Of a DNA stretch of 46,423 nucleotides, positions 25,731-34,901 are shown in pieces. Under the pieces are notes generated by a model. The model was not told the DNA's origin, did no database searches, and saw only the letters and a program-made list of their open reading frames with translations. The DNA lies in NCBI RefSeq assembly GCF_000737695.1, contig NZ_JPRM01000034.1:1-46423 (forward strand), given 5' to 3'. Every line of letters begins with the position of its first letter. Within the stretch, counting starts at the first letter, position 1. The stretch comes from Flavobacterium hydatis (lineage in GTDB: Bacteria; Bacteroidota; Bacteroidia; Flavobacteriales; Flavobacteriaceae). Position numbers and translations under genes: made by a program.

Positions 25731-27746
25731 ATGTTAGAAGAAAAGAATGATAACCTGCAAGATGCAGATGGAAAATTAGAAAATGGATCTGCAAATTCTG
25801 CTGAAAACAATGAAACAACTTCAGTTGAAATTATTGAGAATGAAACAGAGAACATTGTGCCTGAATCTGAAAACACAATAACTCTTTCTGAGGAAGAATT
25901 ATCGGATACAGAAGCTGTTGTTGAAACTCAAAATCAGACAGCACTAGATGCAATAACCAATTCTAATGCTGAAGAAAGTGAAGATGAAACTCTAAAAGAG
26001 CGTCATGACATTCCGATGCAAGATTATAATACTTTTTCGCTTGACGAACTTGTTGCGGAACTAAAAAAATTAGTTTCTTCAGACAAAGTTATGTCTGTAA
26101 AAGAGCATATTGAAGAGATTAAAAAATCGTTTTTACTACAGTATAATCATCTTATCGAAGAAAAAAGAGAAGAATTTAATGCTGAGAATCAAGATCCAAA
26201 CGAAGAATTTCAATATCATTCTCCTTTAAAAACGAAATTCGATGAATATTATAACATATTCAGAGATCACCGAAATGCACATTTTAAAAATCTACAAACC
26301 AATCTAAAATCAAATTTAGAAAACAGATTGGCTATTGTTGAGGAATTAAAAGAGCTTATTAATCCGCAAGAAAACATAAAAGATACTCTTAAACATTTTA
26401 ATGAATTAAGAGAAAGATGGAAAAATGCTGGTTCTATCCCAAAAGATAAATACAATCACGTATGGAATAACTACCATTTTCATGTAGAGAATTTTTATGA
26501 TTATTTACATTTAGATCGTGAAGCCAGAGATTTAGACTTTAAACACAATCTAGAACAAAAACAAAAAATTGTAGCTCGCGTAGAAGAATTAGTTAATGAA
26601 GCTGATGTAAGCAAAGCGTTTAGAGAATTACAAGATTTACATAGAATCTGGAAAGAAGATATCGGTCCGGTTTCTAAAGAACACCGTGATGAAATATGGA
26701 ATAAGTTTAGTGAATTAACTAAAAAAATCCATGACAAACGCGAAGTTTTGTTTGAAAACATTAGAGGCTCAGAACTTGAAAATCTAGAAGTTAAGAAAAA
26801 TATTATTTCACAAATCGAAGTTCTTGCTACCGAAAAGGTAAATACACACGCACTTTGGTTGTTACAAATAGAAAAAGTAGAAGCTTTACGCTCTGCATTC
26901 TTCGCTGCAGGAAAAGTTCCTTCGGATGTAAACGAAGCGACTTGGTCAGCATTTAAAACTGCCGTGAGAAACTTTAATACTTTTAAAAATTCGTTTTATA
27001 AAGATATTAAGAAGGATCAAAACGACAATTTAAACAAAAAAATGGCTCTTGTAGCCAAAGCCAAAGAATTACAAGAAAGCACCGATTACGAATCGACTAC
27101 TCCTGTAATGAAAAAAATTCAGGAAGAGTGGAAACAAATTGGTCATGTTCCTAGAAAATATTCTGATAAAATCTGGAAAGAATTTAAAGATGCTTGTAAT
27201 AGTTATTTTGATAAACTAAAAGAGCACAAAAACGAAGAAAATGGTGATGAAGTAGCTGCTTTTGATAATAAAAAAGCTTACTTAGAAACTATTCGTGAGT
27301 TCCAACTTACTGGTGACCACAAAACAGACCTTGATGCTATAAAATTACACATTGAGACTTGGAAAAACTTCGGAAAAGTGCCATTTCCTAGACGTCACAT
27401 TGAAGGTAAGTTTAATAAAATACTAGATGCTCTTTTTGAAAAATTAAGCTTAAGCAAAAAAGAAACAGAAATGATTCGATTTGCTAATAGAATTGATAAT
27501 TTATCTGAAAGTAATGACACTAGAAAGTTAGACAACGAGAAAATTTTCTTGATGCGTAAAATTGAAGAAGTTCAAAATGAGATTTTCCAATTAGAAAATA
27601 ACATTCAGTTCTTTACCAATACCAAAAATGCTAAGAAAGAAAATTCAATAGTTCTGGAAGTTCGTAAAAACATTGCACTTCACAAAGAAAGCCTTGATGT
27701 TTGGAAAGAAAAATTACACCAATTAAGAAATTTAGATAACCACTAA
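25731..27746 (+). CDS. DUF349 repeat protein
   Basis: A 671-aa soluble, highly charged, helical protein. After an acidic N-terminal region (residues 1-95, rich in Glu and Asn), several DUF349-type units follow: ELRERWKNAGSIPKDKYNHVWNNYHFHVENFYDYL, DLHRIWKEDIGPVSKEHRDEIWNKFSE, KIQEEWKQIGHVPRKYSDKIWKEFKDACNSYFD and HIETWKNFGKVPFPRRHIEGKFNKILDALF. The C-terminus looks like a coiled coil. DUF349 proteins are universal in Bacteroidota, but their molecular role is not known to me. A clear terminator follows. Confidence 0.9.
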   Translation: MLEEKNDNLQDADGKLENGSANSAENNETTSVEIIENETENIVPESENTITLSEEELSDTEAVVETQNQTALDAITNSNAEESEDETLKERHDIPMQDYNTFSLDELVAELKKLVSSDKVMSVKEHIEEIKKSFLLQYNHLIEEKREEFNAENQDPNEEFQYHSPLKTKFDEYYNIFRDHRNAHFKNLQTNLKSNLENRLAIVEELKELINPQENIKDTLKHFNELRERWKNAGSIPKDKYNHVWNNYHFHVENFYDYLHLDREARDLDFKHNLEQKQKIVARVEELVNEADVSKAFRELQDLHRIWKEDIGPVSKEHRDEIWNKFSELTKKIHDKREVLFENIRGSELENLEVKKNIISQIEVLATEKVNTHALWLLQIEKVEALRSAFFAAGKVPSDVNEATWSAFKTAVRNFNTFKNSFYKDIKKDQNDNLNKKMALVAKAKELQESTDYESTTPVMKKIQEEWKQIGHVPRKYSDKIWKEFKDACNSYFDKLKEHKNEENGDEVAAFDNKKAYLETIREFQLTGDHKTDLDAIKLHIETWKNFGKVPFPRRHIEGKFNKILDALFEKLSLSKKETEMIRFANRIDNLSESNDTRKLDNEKIFLMRKIEEVQNEIFQLENNIQFFTNTKNAKKENSIVLEVRKNIALHKESLDVWKEKLHQLRNLDNH

Positions 27747-27766
27747 ATCTATTAAAGACTATAAAT

Positions 27767-27800
27767 AAAAAGAGCGATAATTAATTTTATCGCTCTTTTT
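27767..27800. terminator. Terminator after the DUF349 gene
   Basis: The arms AAAAAGAGCGATAA and TTATCGCTCTTTTT have a 6-base loop and A/T tracts on both sides. It can act in both directions between the DUF349 gene and the convergent minus-strand genes. Confidence 0.85.
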
Positions 27801-27825
27801 TATTTTAATCTAGCTAAAACAATTT

Positions 27826-27942
27826 AACCGCAAAGTTTTTTAAGTAAGATTTCTCGTAAAACCGCAAAGTTCGCAAAGCTTTGTGTTTTTATATGCTTTG
27901 TGAACTTTGCGTAAATCTTAGCGTCCTTTGCGGTTAAATCAG
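27826..27942. repeat. Intergenic repeat, family 3
   Basis: A palindromic element with outer arms TTTAACCGCAAAG and CTTTGCGGTTAAA and inner arms CGCAAAGTTCGCAAAG / CTTTGTGAACTTTGCG. A partial related copy lies at about 18105-18150. It can form an extended hairpin and has no coding capacity. Confidence 0.7.
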
Positions 27943-27974
27943 TTAATCTGCCATATTCTATATGACTCTTTGCG

Positions 27975-28122
27975 AAGGGAACGCGGATTATACGGATTCG
28001 CTAAGGCGAAAACACAGATTAAAACGGATTTTATTTTTGATTGTTTTTAAATCAGTTTTAATCCGCGGCTTTACTTTTGTAAATCCGTATCATCCGCGTC
28101 CCTTTGTAGACAATTTAAGTTA
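27975..28122. repeat. Intergenic repeat, family 2, copy 2
   Basis: Left arm AACGCGGATTATACGG, ATTCGCTAAGGCGAA and AGATTAAAACGGATTTT; right arm CAGTTTTAATCCGCGG and ATCATCCGCGT, then a shared tail GTAGACAATTTAAG. It matches the copy at 34971-35132 almost throughout. With the terminator and family 3 it explains the whole 404-bp gap. Confidence 0.8.
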
Positions 28123-28150
28123 ATCCCTTTCCGAAACAAGAACCTAAACC

Positions 28151-30499
28151 TTATTTTATAAACATCTCCAAAAGCGGACAATTATATTGCTTGAATGTTT
28201 TTGTTGTATTATACACCGAATAAAAATCGGCTATTTCTTTTCCTGATTTAAAAGCAGCAACTTTATCTGGCGAAACATCAGAATTTCTATAATAATCGTA
28301 ATAATTACATTCAAAAATCATCAAACTTGCCAATGCCTTTTCTTCTTTGTCTTTAGATAATTTCAATGCCTTTTCATAATACATTTTAGCCAGTGTACAT
28401 CGATAATAATTTGAATTTTGATACATCATCTCAGAATCATAATTATCTCCTCCATACATATAATCAGAATTCGTTACTCCAGTGCCAGAAGCCCAATCAT
28501 AAGCAAGCATCATCCAGGAATTACCCCAATAAGAAATATTAAAATAAGCATGTGCCAACAGCAAATTACTTGTGGCAGTATTTTCTTTTTTTAACTCGAT
28601 TAATCTAGCAACAAACTCCGCTTTATTAAAACGATAATTAAACTTTCTTTCCTTTGCTTTCTGCAATACTTTAGGAACAAATGGATCTTCGTTAAGATTA
28701 TTTTTAAACTCGTAGTTTTTATCCCAGAAATTAGCTGGCATGCTAGCAAAAACCTGATAAGCTACTGCCAAATTATTTTTTCTAAAAGCAATTGTTCCTT
28801 TTACATCTCTATAAAAATTAATATCTGGCGCCAATGTTCCTGCACAAATGTATTTTTCAAACGGTGTTTTATCTTCTTTTTGATACAATGCAATCAATTT
28901 ATCCATATCCTCCAGAGTTGCATATCTTTCAAAATAGCCTGTGTATTCGTAAAAAGAAGGTACATAATAATACCAAGAGTTATCTATTGCTCCTTTTTTA
29001 AGCATAGATTTTAAAAACAACAAACCAGCAATTGCTTTATCTCCTTGTTTAGAAAATTCATCACTTGCAATCCTATACAAACTATATAAGTTTTTAAGCA
29101 AACTAATATCCTCTTGAACTAAATCTTCTATTACATTAAAATAACTAAAGAGATTGTTTTGGGTATTTTTATCTTGTAAATTATCTTGCTTTAATGTTAT
29201 TAGAGCCAACTGAATGTTTTTTTGTAATTGAATGGAAATATTAGCATTAACAGAAATCATATTTACATATTTTTTCCCTAAATCTATTTCGTCATCTATA
29301 AAACACAATTGAGCAATTGCCGATGCAATAAAATCTTTCTGCTCTCCAGAAACCTCACTATATGCATCAATCAAAAACTGTTTTAATTCTCTTAAGTATA
29401 AAATATCTTTATTAAAGTTATCTGTTTTGGCTTTTTCATAATTATCATACCAACTCATTTTATCAAAACTTACTGCAGGAACTTTATTATTTGAATATTT
29501 GGGTGTAAAAATCCAATCTTCAAGTTTGTTTACCTCTCTCTGAACCAAAAAACTAAAATAAATACTATTTGGATCAAATTTATAAACTTGCTTTATTGTA
29601 CTTAAATCTGGTGCAGGATTACGCATGCTTTCGATAACCAAAATCATGTTTCGTTCTTCATTATTTTTTGCTAAACTTAGCGTAGCAGCTGTATGCTTAA
29701 AATTGTAATGCTGCATTACAGCCAACGATTTATCATCGCAAGAAGCAAAAACCTGACTTAACAAATAATTTCGAAGAGGAAGACTATCGATACATAACGC
29801 TTTATAATACAATGCCCAAGGTTCTAAAATTGTGCCTTTATTGTTAGCAAAATATGTATCGTATAAACGGATTACTTCGGTTTTGTCCGAGCTATAAAAA
29901 CGATCTCTAAGAATAAGAAATGCGTAACGTTGTTTTAAAAAAGCATCTTTGGCAGACAAAATCTTTTGATTATAATCGCCTATTGCAACAGTATTTACGT
30001 TTTCTGGATAACTGCTTATTCCGCTCCAGGACTCCCATTTGGAGCTTGGAACATTATTATATTCTAATTTCTTAGCTAAAATTAAATAATCTAAAAAGGG
30101 TTTATTTTTCAAACGCAACAAAGTTGCAATAAAAGTATTATTCTTAAAAACCTGCTTCAAAGAATTACTTTGGTAGGCTGCTTGAAATACATCAGAATCT
30201 GTTTCGTATAAAATGGTATAGATATCTGCTGTAGAAACGTTTGCACCTATTTTTTTCTGCCATTCTAAACAATTTAACTCCTGATCTTTATTAGATACTT
30301 CGTTAACTTCATGAAAGCTATTTGCAGAATAACAAAAGTAATGCAGTTTTAAAAACCCTTTCCTTTCTGATTTAAACAAGGCCAAACGGCTCGTTTCTGC
30401 CGACTCATACCATCCGCAAGCAAATGAAACCTGAAAAGTAAATAGTAAAATAAAGCTACTGAAAACGCGCGTAATACCCGGATATATTTTTGATACCAT
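28151..30499 (-). CDS. Exported protein of unknown function
   Basis: I do not recognise this family. ATG at 30499 is preferred to a TTG at 30523; it gives about 782 aa starting MVSKIYPGITRVF with a signal peptide cut near SFA, leaving Cys next. The rest appears mainly helical with TPR-like stretches (KAIAGLLFLKSMLKKG, YYRCTLAKMYYEKALKLSKDKEEKALASL), suggesting an extended alpha solenoid in the periplasm or at the surface. It overlaps the upstream lipoprotein gene by 44 bases, so the two are translationally coupled and probably work together. Confidence 0.75.
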   Translation of the reverse strand: MVSKIYPGITRVFSSFILLFTFQVSFACGWYESAETSRLALFKSERKGFLKLHYFCYSANSFHEVNEVSNKDQELNCLEWQKKIGANVSTADIYTILYETDSDVFQAAYQSNSLKQVFKNNTFIATLLRLKNKPFLDYLILAKKLEYNNVPSSKWESWSGISSYPENVNTVAIGDYNQKILSAKDAFLKQRYAFLILRDRFYSSDKTEVIRLYDTYFANNKGTILEPWALYYKALCIDSLPLRNYLLSQVFASCDDKSLAVMQHYNFKHTAATLSLAKNNEERNMILVIESMRNPAPDLSTIKQVYKFDPNSIYFSFLVQREVNKLEDWIFTPKYSNNKVPAVSFDKMSWYDNYEKAKTDNFNKDILYLRELKQFLIDAYSEVSGEQKDFIASAIAQLCFIDDEIDLGKKYVNMISVNANISIQLQKNIQLALITLKQDNLQDKNTQNNLFSYFNVIEDLVQEDISLLKNLYSLYRIASDEFSKQGDKAIAGLLFLKSMLKKGAIDNSWYYYVPSFYEYTGYFERYATLEDMDKLIALYQKEDKTPFEKYICAGTLAPDINFYRDVKGTIAFRKNNLAVAYQVFASMPANFWDKNYEFKNNLNEDPFVPKVLQKAKERKFNYRFNKAEFVARLIELKKENTATSNLLLAHAYFNISYWGNSWMMLAYDWASGTGVTNSDYMYGGDNYDSEMMYQNSNYYRCTLAKMYYEKALKLSKDKEEKALASLMIFECNYYDYYRNSDVSPDKVAAFKSGKEIADFYSVYNTTKTFKQYNCPLLEMFIK

Positions 30500-31598
30500 A
30501 ATCGTGGATGTATTTTTTATCAAAAGAAAAGAAAGTCACTTTTGTATGATTATCAACTGGTATTCTGTTTTTTATAATCGAAATCATTTTATTTATCTCT
30601 TCATCAGAAATTTTTTCGATTCTTATCTCATCCCCATTTCGCAAATACGTCTGCCCTATCAATACATCATCCTGAAGTTGGTATTTATTGTCTGCTACTT
30701 TTTTAAATCGCGTAGAATCTTTAATAAGCTCTTCATAATCTGAAACTATGCCTTTAAACTCATTTCCTCTAAAAACTACTGACCAACTGTATAAAGGCAA
30801 AGCAATATCTAAATCCAGATCATAATCACTATGTGTAATGTATTTTTCTAGCTCATCGCTTGTTCCTATAGAGTTTTTGGTTTTATAATCATTAGGACTT
30901 GATAAATTATAACACATTAATAATCCACGATCTACTGGAGGAACTCCTGCTTTCTCACAATATTTGTATTGCCATAATCTTATAGTAGCAGATAATTGAG
31001 AATCTTTAAATTCTTTTTTTACCTGTTGTAATAAATAAAAATAATTGTCTTTAGATCTTTCTGTCCAGTCACAATCAATTAAAATCTCGTTAAAGTTTGG
31101 TTTTAACTTCGCTAATTCAATTGATTTTATAGAGTCTAAATTTAATGCTTTTTTGATCTGCCCGTTTTGTTTCCCGTAATCTGAATAAACAATTGTACTG
31201 GCTTTTTTATATGCTTTTTCATCATTATACTTAAGCCCGATTTCTTTTACTCTCTTCTGAATTCTTTTGGCCAAACTATCTAATTGTACTTTACTTGACT
31301 TTAAAACAACATCATTGGTAATGAAAACGCTTGGCGTAATTTCAGGAGTACTTTCACTCAGATCTATTCGACTTATTGTTGCAACAGGAAGAGGTTCATT
31401 GGTATATGGATTCCAATCCACATCAAAAAACCGTACATACATATGTTTTACATTCAAATTCTTACAAATAGAATCTTCTTCTTTATCAAAATAAGCACTT
31501 GTTTTCCAATAACAAAAAGATCGAACGACTTCTTTCTTATCATCACATCCAGAGCTATTTATTACCACAAACAACAGTATAATAATTAAGCTTTTCAT
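30456..31598 (-). CDS. Lipoprotein of unknown function, possible TIM-barrel glycosidase-like fold
   Basis: A 380-aa lipoprotein with lipobox SSGC (Cys at residue 18). The order of segments suggests a TIM barrel: KHMYVRFFDVDWNPYT, EILIDCDWTERSKDNYFYLLQQVKKEF, QLSATIRLWQY, GLLMCYNL and DLDIALPLYSW. The DCDWTE segment after a beta-strand looks like the catalytic strand of GH18-like or DUF3142-like proteins. This is a weak, structure-style inference without a diagnostic motif. It is the first gene of a two-gene unit with the 782-aa exported protein and is divergent from prmA. Confidence 0.75.
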   Translation of the reverse strand: MKSLIIILLFVVINSSGCDDKKEVVRSFCYWKTSAYFDKEEDSICKNLNVKHMYVRFFDVDWNPYTNEPLPVATISRIDLSESTPEITPSVFITNDVVLKSSKVQLDSLAKRIQKRVKEIGLKYNDEKAYKKASTIVYSDYGKQNGQIKKALNLDSIKSIELAKLKPNFNEILIDCDWTERSKDNYFYLLQQVKKEFKDSQLSATIRLWQYKYCEKAGVPPVDRGLLMCYNLSSPNDYKTKNSIGTSDELEKYITHSDYDLDLDIALPLYSWSVVFRGNEFKGIVSDYEELIKDSTRFKKVADNKYQLQDDVLIGQTYLRNGDEIRIEKISDEEINKMISIIKNRIPVDNHTKVTFFSFDKKYIHDYGIKNISGYYARFQ

Positions 31599-31689
31599 TT
31601 TCTAATACTACTTACAATTTTAAAGCTAATGTAATGCATAAAAGAATAAGGTTCTTTATTTTTTTTAAACAATTTTAAGTTTCGATTGC

Positions 31690-31697
31690 TACCTTTG
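31690..31697 (+). promoter_or_regulatory. -7 promoter box of prmA
   Basis: TACCTTTG matches TAnnTTTG exactly and lies 14 bases before the prmA ATG. The same octamer precedes kdsA. Confidence 0.55.
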
Positions 31698-31711
31698 CAA
31701 AAAAAATAAAC

Positions 31712-32548
31712 ATGTCAAACATTTATATCGGGTATCACTTTACAATTGAGCCTAAAGAGCTAGGATCAGAAATACTAATTGCCGAATTAGGCGAGAAAGC
31801 ATTTGAAAGTTTTACTGAAACCGAAACTGGAATTTCTGCATTTGTTCAAAAAGATTTATGGGACGAAGCTATTCTGGAAGATATTCATATTTTACAATCA
31901 GATGAATTTAAAATCGAATATACATTTGAAGAAATTGAGCAAGTAAACTGGAACGAGGAATGGGAAAAAAACTTCGAACCTATTGATGTTGATGGAAATT
32001 GCCATGTGCGTGCTCCTTTTCATCCAAAAACGGATGCCGAGTTTGATATTGTAATTGAGCCAAAAATGAGTTTTGGAACTGGTCATCACGAAACAACTCA
32101 TATGATGATTCAGCACTTATTAGAAATGGATGTTAACGGATTAAAAACACTTGACATGGGTTGCGGAACTGCTATTCTTGCAATTCTTGCCGAAATGAAA
32201 GGCGCACAACCAATCGATGCTATCGATATCGATAACTGGTGTTATTTAAACTCTATAGAAAACGCTGAACGCAATAATTGCAAGCATATTACCGTTTACG
32301 AAGGTGATGCTGCTTTATTAGCAGGTAAGAAATATGACTTAATTATAGCTAATATCAACCGTAACATATTGCTAAATGATATGCAAAGTTATGTTGACTG
32401 TCTGAATCCAAAAGGAACTTTATTATTAAGTGGTTTTTATGAAGAAGACATTCCTTACATCGATGCTTCGTGTACTGAAAAAGGATTGAAATATGTTAAA
32501 AAATTTCAAAGAAATAATTGGGTTTCTTTAAAATATGTAAATTTGTAA
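31712..32548 (+). CDS. prmA: Ribosomal protein L11 methyltransferase
   Basis: Transfers methyl groups from S-adenosylmethionine to ribosomal protein L11. The 278-aa product has the SAM-binding loop LDMGCGTAILAILAEMKGA (from residue 147), the acidic strand end AIDIDNWC and the substrate-side motif LIIANINRNILL (the NPPY-equivalent of PrmA). EPKMSFGTGHHETTHMM before the SAM domain is a PrmA hallmark. It is 34 bases upstream of clpS, a common pairing in Bacteroidota. Confidence 0.95.
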   Translation: MSNIYIGYHFTIEPKELGSEILIAELGEKAFESFTETETGISAFVQKDLWDEAILEDIHILQSDEFKIEYTFEEIEQVNWNEEWEKNFEPIDVDGNCHVRAPFHPKTDAEFDIVIEPKMSFGTGHHETTHMMIQHLLEMDVNGLKTLDMGCGTAILAILAEMKGAQPIDAIDIDNWCYLNSIENAERNNCKHITVYEGDAALLAGKKYDLIIANINRNILLNDMQSYVDCLNPKGTLLLSGFYEEDIPYIDASCTEKGLKYVKKFQRNNWVSLKYVNL

Positions 32549-32582
32549 TTATTGAATTACAACAGTACAAAAAACTAAAAAA

Positions 32583-32858
32583 ATGAGTACTAAAGAAAAA
32601 GTAAGAGAAAAAGTTCGGGAAAAAGAAGCAATATCGTTTAATAACGAAATTATTGTGTATAACGATGATGTAAATACTTTTGATCATGTAATCGAAACTT
32701 TAATTCGTGTATGTAATCATACCCCCGAACAAGCAGAGCAATGCTCCCTTATTGTACATTATAACGGAAAATGTACTGTAAAAACGGGCTCGATGGATAA
32801 ATTAAAGCCGCAATGCACACAACTTTTAGAAGCTGGACTGAGCGCAGAAATTATTTAA
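32583..32858 (+). CDS. clpS: ClpS adaptor of the ClpAP/ClpCP protease
   Basis: Small adaptor (91 aa) that delivers N-degron substrates to the Clp ATPase. Conserved core: VYNDDVNTFDHVIETL (the binding-pocket Asn-Asp region), the helix CNHTPEQAEQCSLIVHYNGKCTVKTG and the ending LLEAGLSAEI. It has a charged N-terminal extension (KEKVREKVREKE), as expected for the flexible ClpS tail. It is cotranscribed with prmA and followed by a strong hairpin. Confidence 0.93.
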   Translation: MSTKEKVREKVREKEAISFNNEIIVYNDDVNTFDHVIETLIRVCNHTPEQAEQCSLIVHYNGKCTVKTGSMDKLKPQCTQLLEAGLSAEII

Positions 32859-32876
32859 TTTAATTATCAATAATTT

Positions 32877-32928
32877 AAAAAATAGTGTAATTTATTCTAT
32901 ATTTGAATAAAATACACTATTTTTTTTT
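32877..32928 (+). terminator. Terminator after clpS, abutting the next start codon
   Basis: AAAAAATAGTGTA (32877-32889) pairs with TACACTATTTTTTTTT (32913-32928); the inner TTTATTC and GAATAAA also pair. The T-run ends at 32928 and the ATG of the next gene begins at 32929, so there is no room for a ribosome binding site outside the hairpin. Confidence 0.8.
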
Positions 32929-34200
32929 ATGGAAGAATACGGGAAAATACTAATTATTGCAATGCCGATTTTTTTATTATTAATTATAATCGAGAAATCG
33001 TATGGTTTATACATAAAACAAGACCACGTCCCTTTAATAGATAGTGTGTCTAGTATAAGTTCGGGAATTACAAATTCGGTTAAGGATGTTCTTGGTCTTA
33101 CCGTTACCTTTATTTCGTATGAATGGTTGGTTTCTAAAATTGCCATTTATCATATCGAAACCACTGTAATCACTTATATTGTTGGATTTTTTGTAATAGA
33201 TTTTTATGGCTATTGGAGCCATCGTTTATCACATCAAATCAACTTCCTTTGGAACAAACATGCCATTCATCATAGTAGCGAAGAATTTAATCTAGCTTGT
33301 GCCTTAAGGCAACCGATTGCGAGTTTTGTAAATCTTTTTACATTCCTGCTTATTCCTGCGGCATTAGTTGGTATTCCTGCTAGTGTTATCGCTATAACAT
33401 TACCTCTTCATTTGTTTTTACAGTTTTGGTATCATACTAAGTATATCAAAAAAATGGGCGTTCTGGAACATATATTGGTAACTCCCTCTCACCACAGGGT
33501 TCACCATGCTATAAACCCTGAATATTTGGATAAAAATCACTCGCAGATATTTATATTCTGGGACAAACTTTTTGGTACTTTTCAAGAAGAACTAGATACA
33601 GTTCCTCCAGTTTTTGGTATTACAAGACCAGCAAATACTTGGAATCCAATAAGGATTAACTTTCAGCATCTTGCGTTAATGATTAGCGATGCGTGGCGTG
33701 CCGAAAACTGGAAAGATAAATTCACTATCTGGTTTAAACCAACAGGTTGGCGTCCGGAAAATTTTGAAGAAAAATATCCTGTCAACAAAATCACTGATGT
33801 ATATAATTATACTAAATATGGAATTGACAATTCTAATAAGCTCGTTTATTGGTCGATTACTCAAGTTATGATAACATTACTATTTGTGAGTTACTTGTTT
33901 AGTAATATTGCCAAAATTGGTTTCCCGAATATCTTTTATTATGGCTTTTTTATTTTCATAACGATTTACAGTTATACGGAACTAATGGATAAAAACCGTT
34001 TTGCTATTTTGTGGGAAAGCTTGCGTTTAGTAACTGTTTTGGCAATTATTTTTTACTTTGGAGATTGGTTCGGGCTTAATTCTGTTTTTCCTTATGGTAA
34101 TATCCTTGTTATCGGATATCATATTATCTCTTTATTAACCACGACTTATTTTGTAAAAGTAGATTTCAAAAACATAAAACCTGCTCTCGTAAACTCTTAA
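32929..34200 (+). CDS. Fatty acid hydroxylase-superfamily membrane protein, AGMO (TMEM195)-like
   Basis: Integral membrane di-iron oxygenase of the sterol desaturase/fatty acid hydroxylase superfamily, 423 aa with about 8-9 membrane segments. The histidine clusters are complete: HRLSH (98-102), HAIHH (111-115) and HHRVHH (188-193). Between and after them the sequence follows animal alkylglycerol monooxygenase closely: HHSSEEFNLACALRQ, TPSHHRVHHAINPEYLDKNH, IFWDKLFGTFQEE, a GITRP segment and a WFKPTGWRP segment, plus extra C-terminal membrane helices missing from plain sterol desaturases. AGMO cleaves the ether bond of alkylglycerols with a pterin cofactor. The next gene, 9 bases on, is a lysoplasmalogenase homologue, which supports an ether-lipid role. 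The bacterial substrate and cofactor are inferred. Confidence 0.85.
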   Translation: MEEYGKILIIAMPIFLLLIIIEKSYGLYIKQDHVPLIDSVSSISSGITNSVKDVLGLTVTFISYEWLVSKIAIYHIETTVITYIVGFFVIDFYGYWSHRLSHQINFLWNKHAIHHSSEEFNLACALRQPIASFVNLFTFLLIPAALVGIPASVIAITLPLHLFLQFWYHTKYIKKMGVLEHILVTPSHHRVHHAINPEYLDKNHSQIFIFWDKLFGTFQEELDTVPPVFGITRPANTWNPIRINFQHLALMISDAWRAENWKDKFTIWFKPTGWRPENFEEKYPVNKITDVYNYTKYGIDNSNKLVYWSITQVMITLLFVSYLFSNIAKIGFPNIFYYGFFIFITIYSYTELMDKNRFAILWESLRLVTVLAIIFYFGDWFGLNSVFPYGNILVIGYHIISLLTTTYFVKVDFKNIKPALVNS

Positions 34201-34209
34201 AAACAAATT

Positions 34210-34887
34210 ATGAAAAGCCCTTTACTCTTAAAATTCTATATTGGTTTTAGTTTTTTTTATCTTTTAATTCTTCTTTACAATCTTGAAAATGTTGCTTGGT
34301 ACTTAAAGGGATTACTTATTCCTATTTTATGGCTTGCCGTTTATTTTTCTGAAGATTTTCCGTCAAAAAAAATTCTTCTTGGTGCTTTATTATTCTCATG
34401 GATTGGTGATGTAATTTTATTATTTGCCGATAAGGCCGAAATCTATTTTATATTAGGTTTGGTAGCTTTTTTAATATCTCATGTTATTTATATTATTCTT
34501 TTTAATAAACAAAACAAGCCAGATGTTCCTAAAAACAAAGGTGCTTTCTTTATTGGCTTGGGATTTATTCTAGTTTATTTAGCAACAATGCTTACCGTTT
34601 TGCTACCAAAACTTGGCGATTTGCAACTTCCTGTTATTATTTACGCCTTAACAATTTCTACAATGCTTTTGTACGCTTTTAGCGGCTATTTAATCTGGAA
34701 GAAACCTGCAAATAACTACATTCTTGTTGGTGCTATTATCTTTGTCTTATCGGATAGTATCCTTGCAATGGATAAATTTTATGAGCCTATTTATAAAAGT
34801 TCGTTTTTTATCATGCTTACCTATCTTATGGCACAATATCTGATTGTAATTGGTATTTTAAAACTGAATTCAGTAAAAACGAAATAA
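34210..34887 (+). CDS. YhhN/TMEM86-family lysoplasmalogenase-like membrane protein
   Basis: A 225-aa protein with about 8 membrane helices. Family signatures are LFSWIGDVILLFADKAEIYFILGLVAFLISHVIYI (the conserved S.iGD...F..Gl.aFl.aHv.Y pattern) and IFVLSDSILAMDKF (the second conserved SD). The human homologue TMEM86B hydrolyses the vinyl-ether bond of lysoplasmalogens. It follows the AGMO-like gene by 9 bases and is surely cotranscribed. It could instead act on other lysophospholipids. Confidence 0.85.
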   Translation: MKSPLLLKFYIGFSFFYLLILLYNLENVAWYLKGLLIPILWLAVYFSEDFPSKKILLGALLFSWIGDVILLFADKAEIYFILGLVAFLISHVIYIILFNKQNKPDVPKNKGAFFIGLGFILVYLATMLTVLLPKLGDLQLPVIIYALTISTMLLYAFSGYLIWKKPANNYILVGAIIFVLSDSILAMDKFYEPIYKSSFFIMLTYLMAQYLIVIGILKLNSVKTK

Positions 34888-34901
34888 AGGACTGATTAAA
34901 C

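Noticed and set aside
30456..30523. Possible frameshift fusing the two minus-strand exported genes
   Set aside because: Each has its own signal peptide and complete frame; the overlap is better explained as translational coupling, with ATG at 30499.
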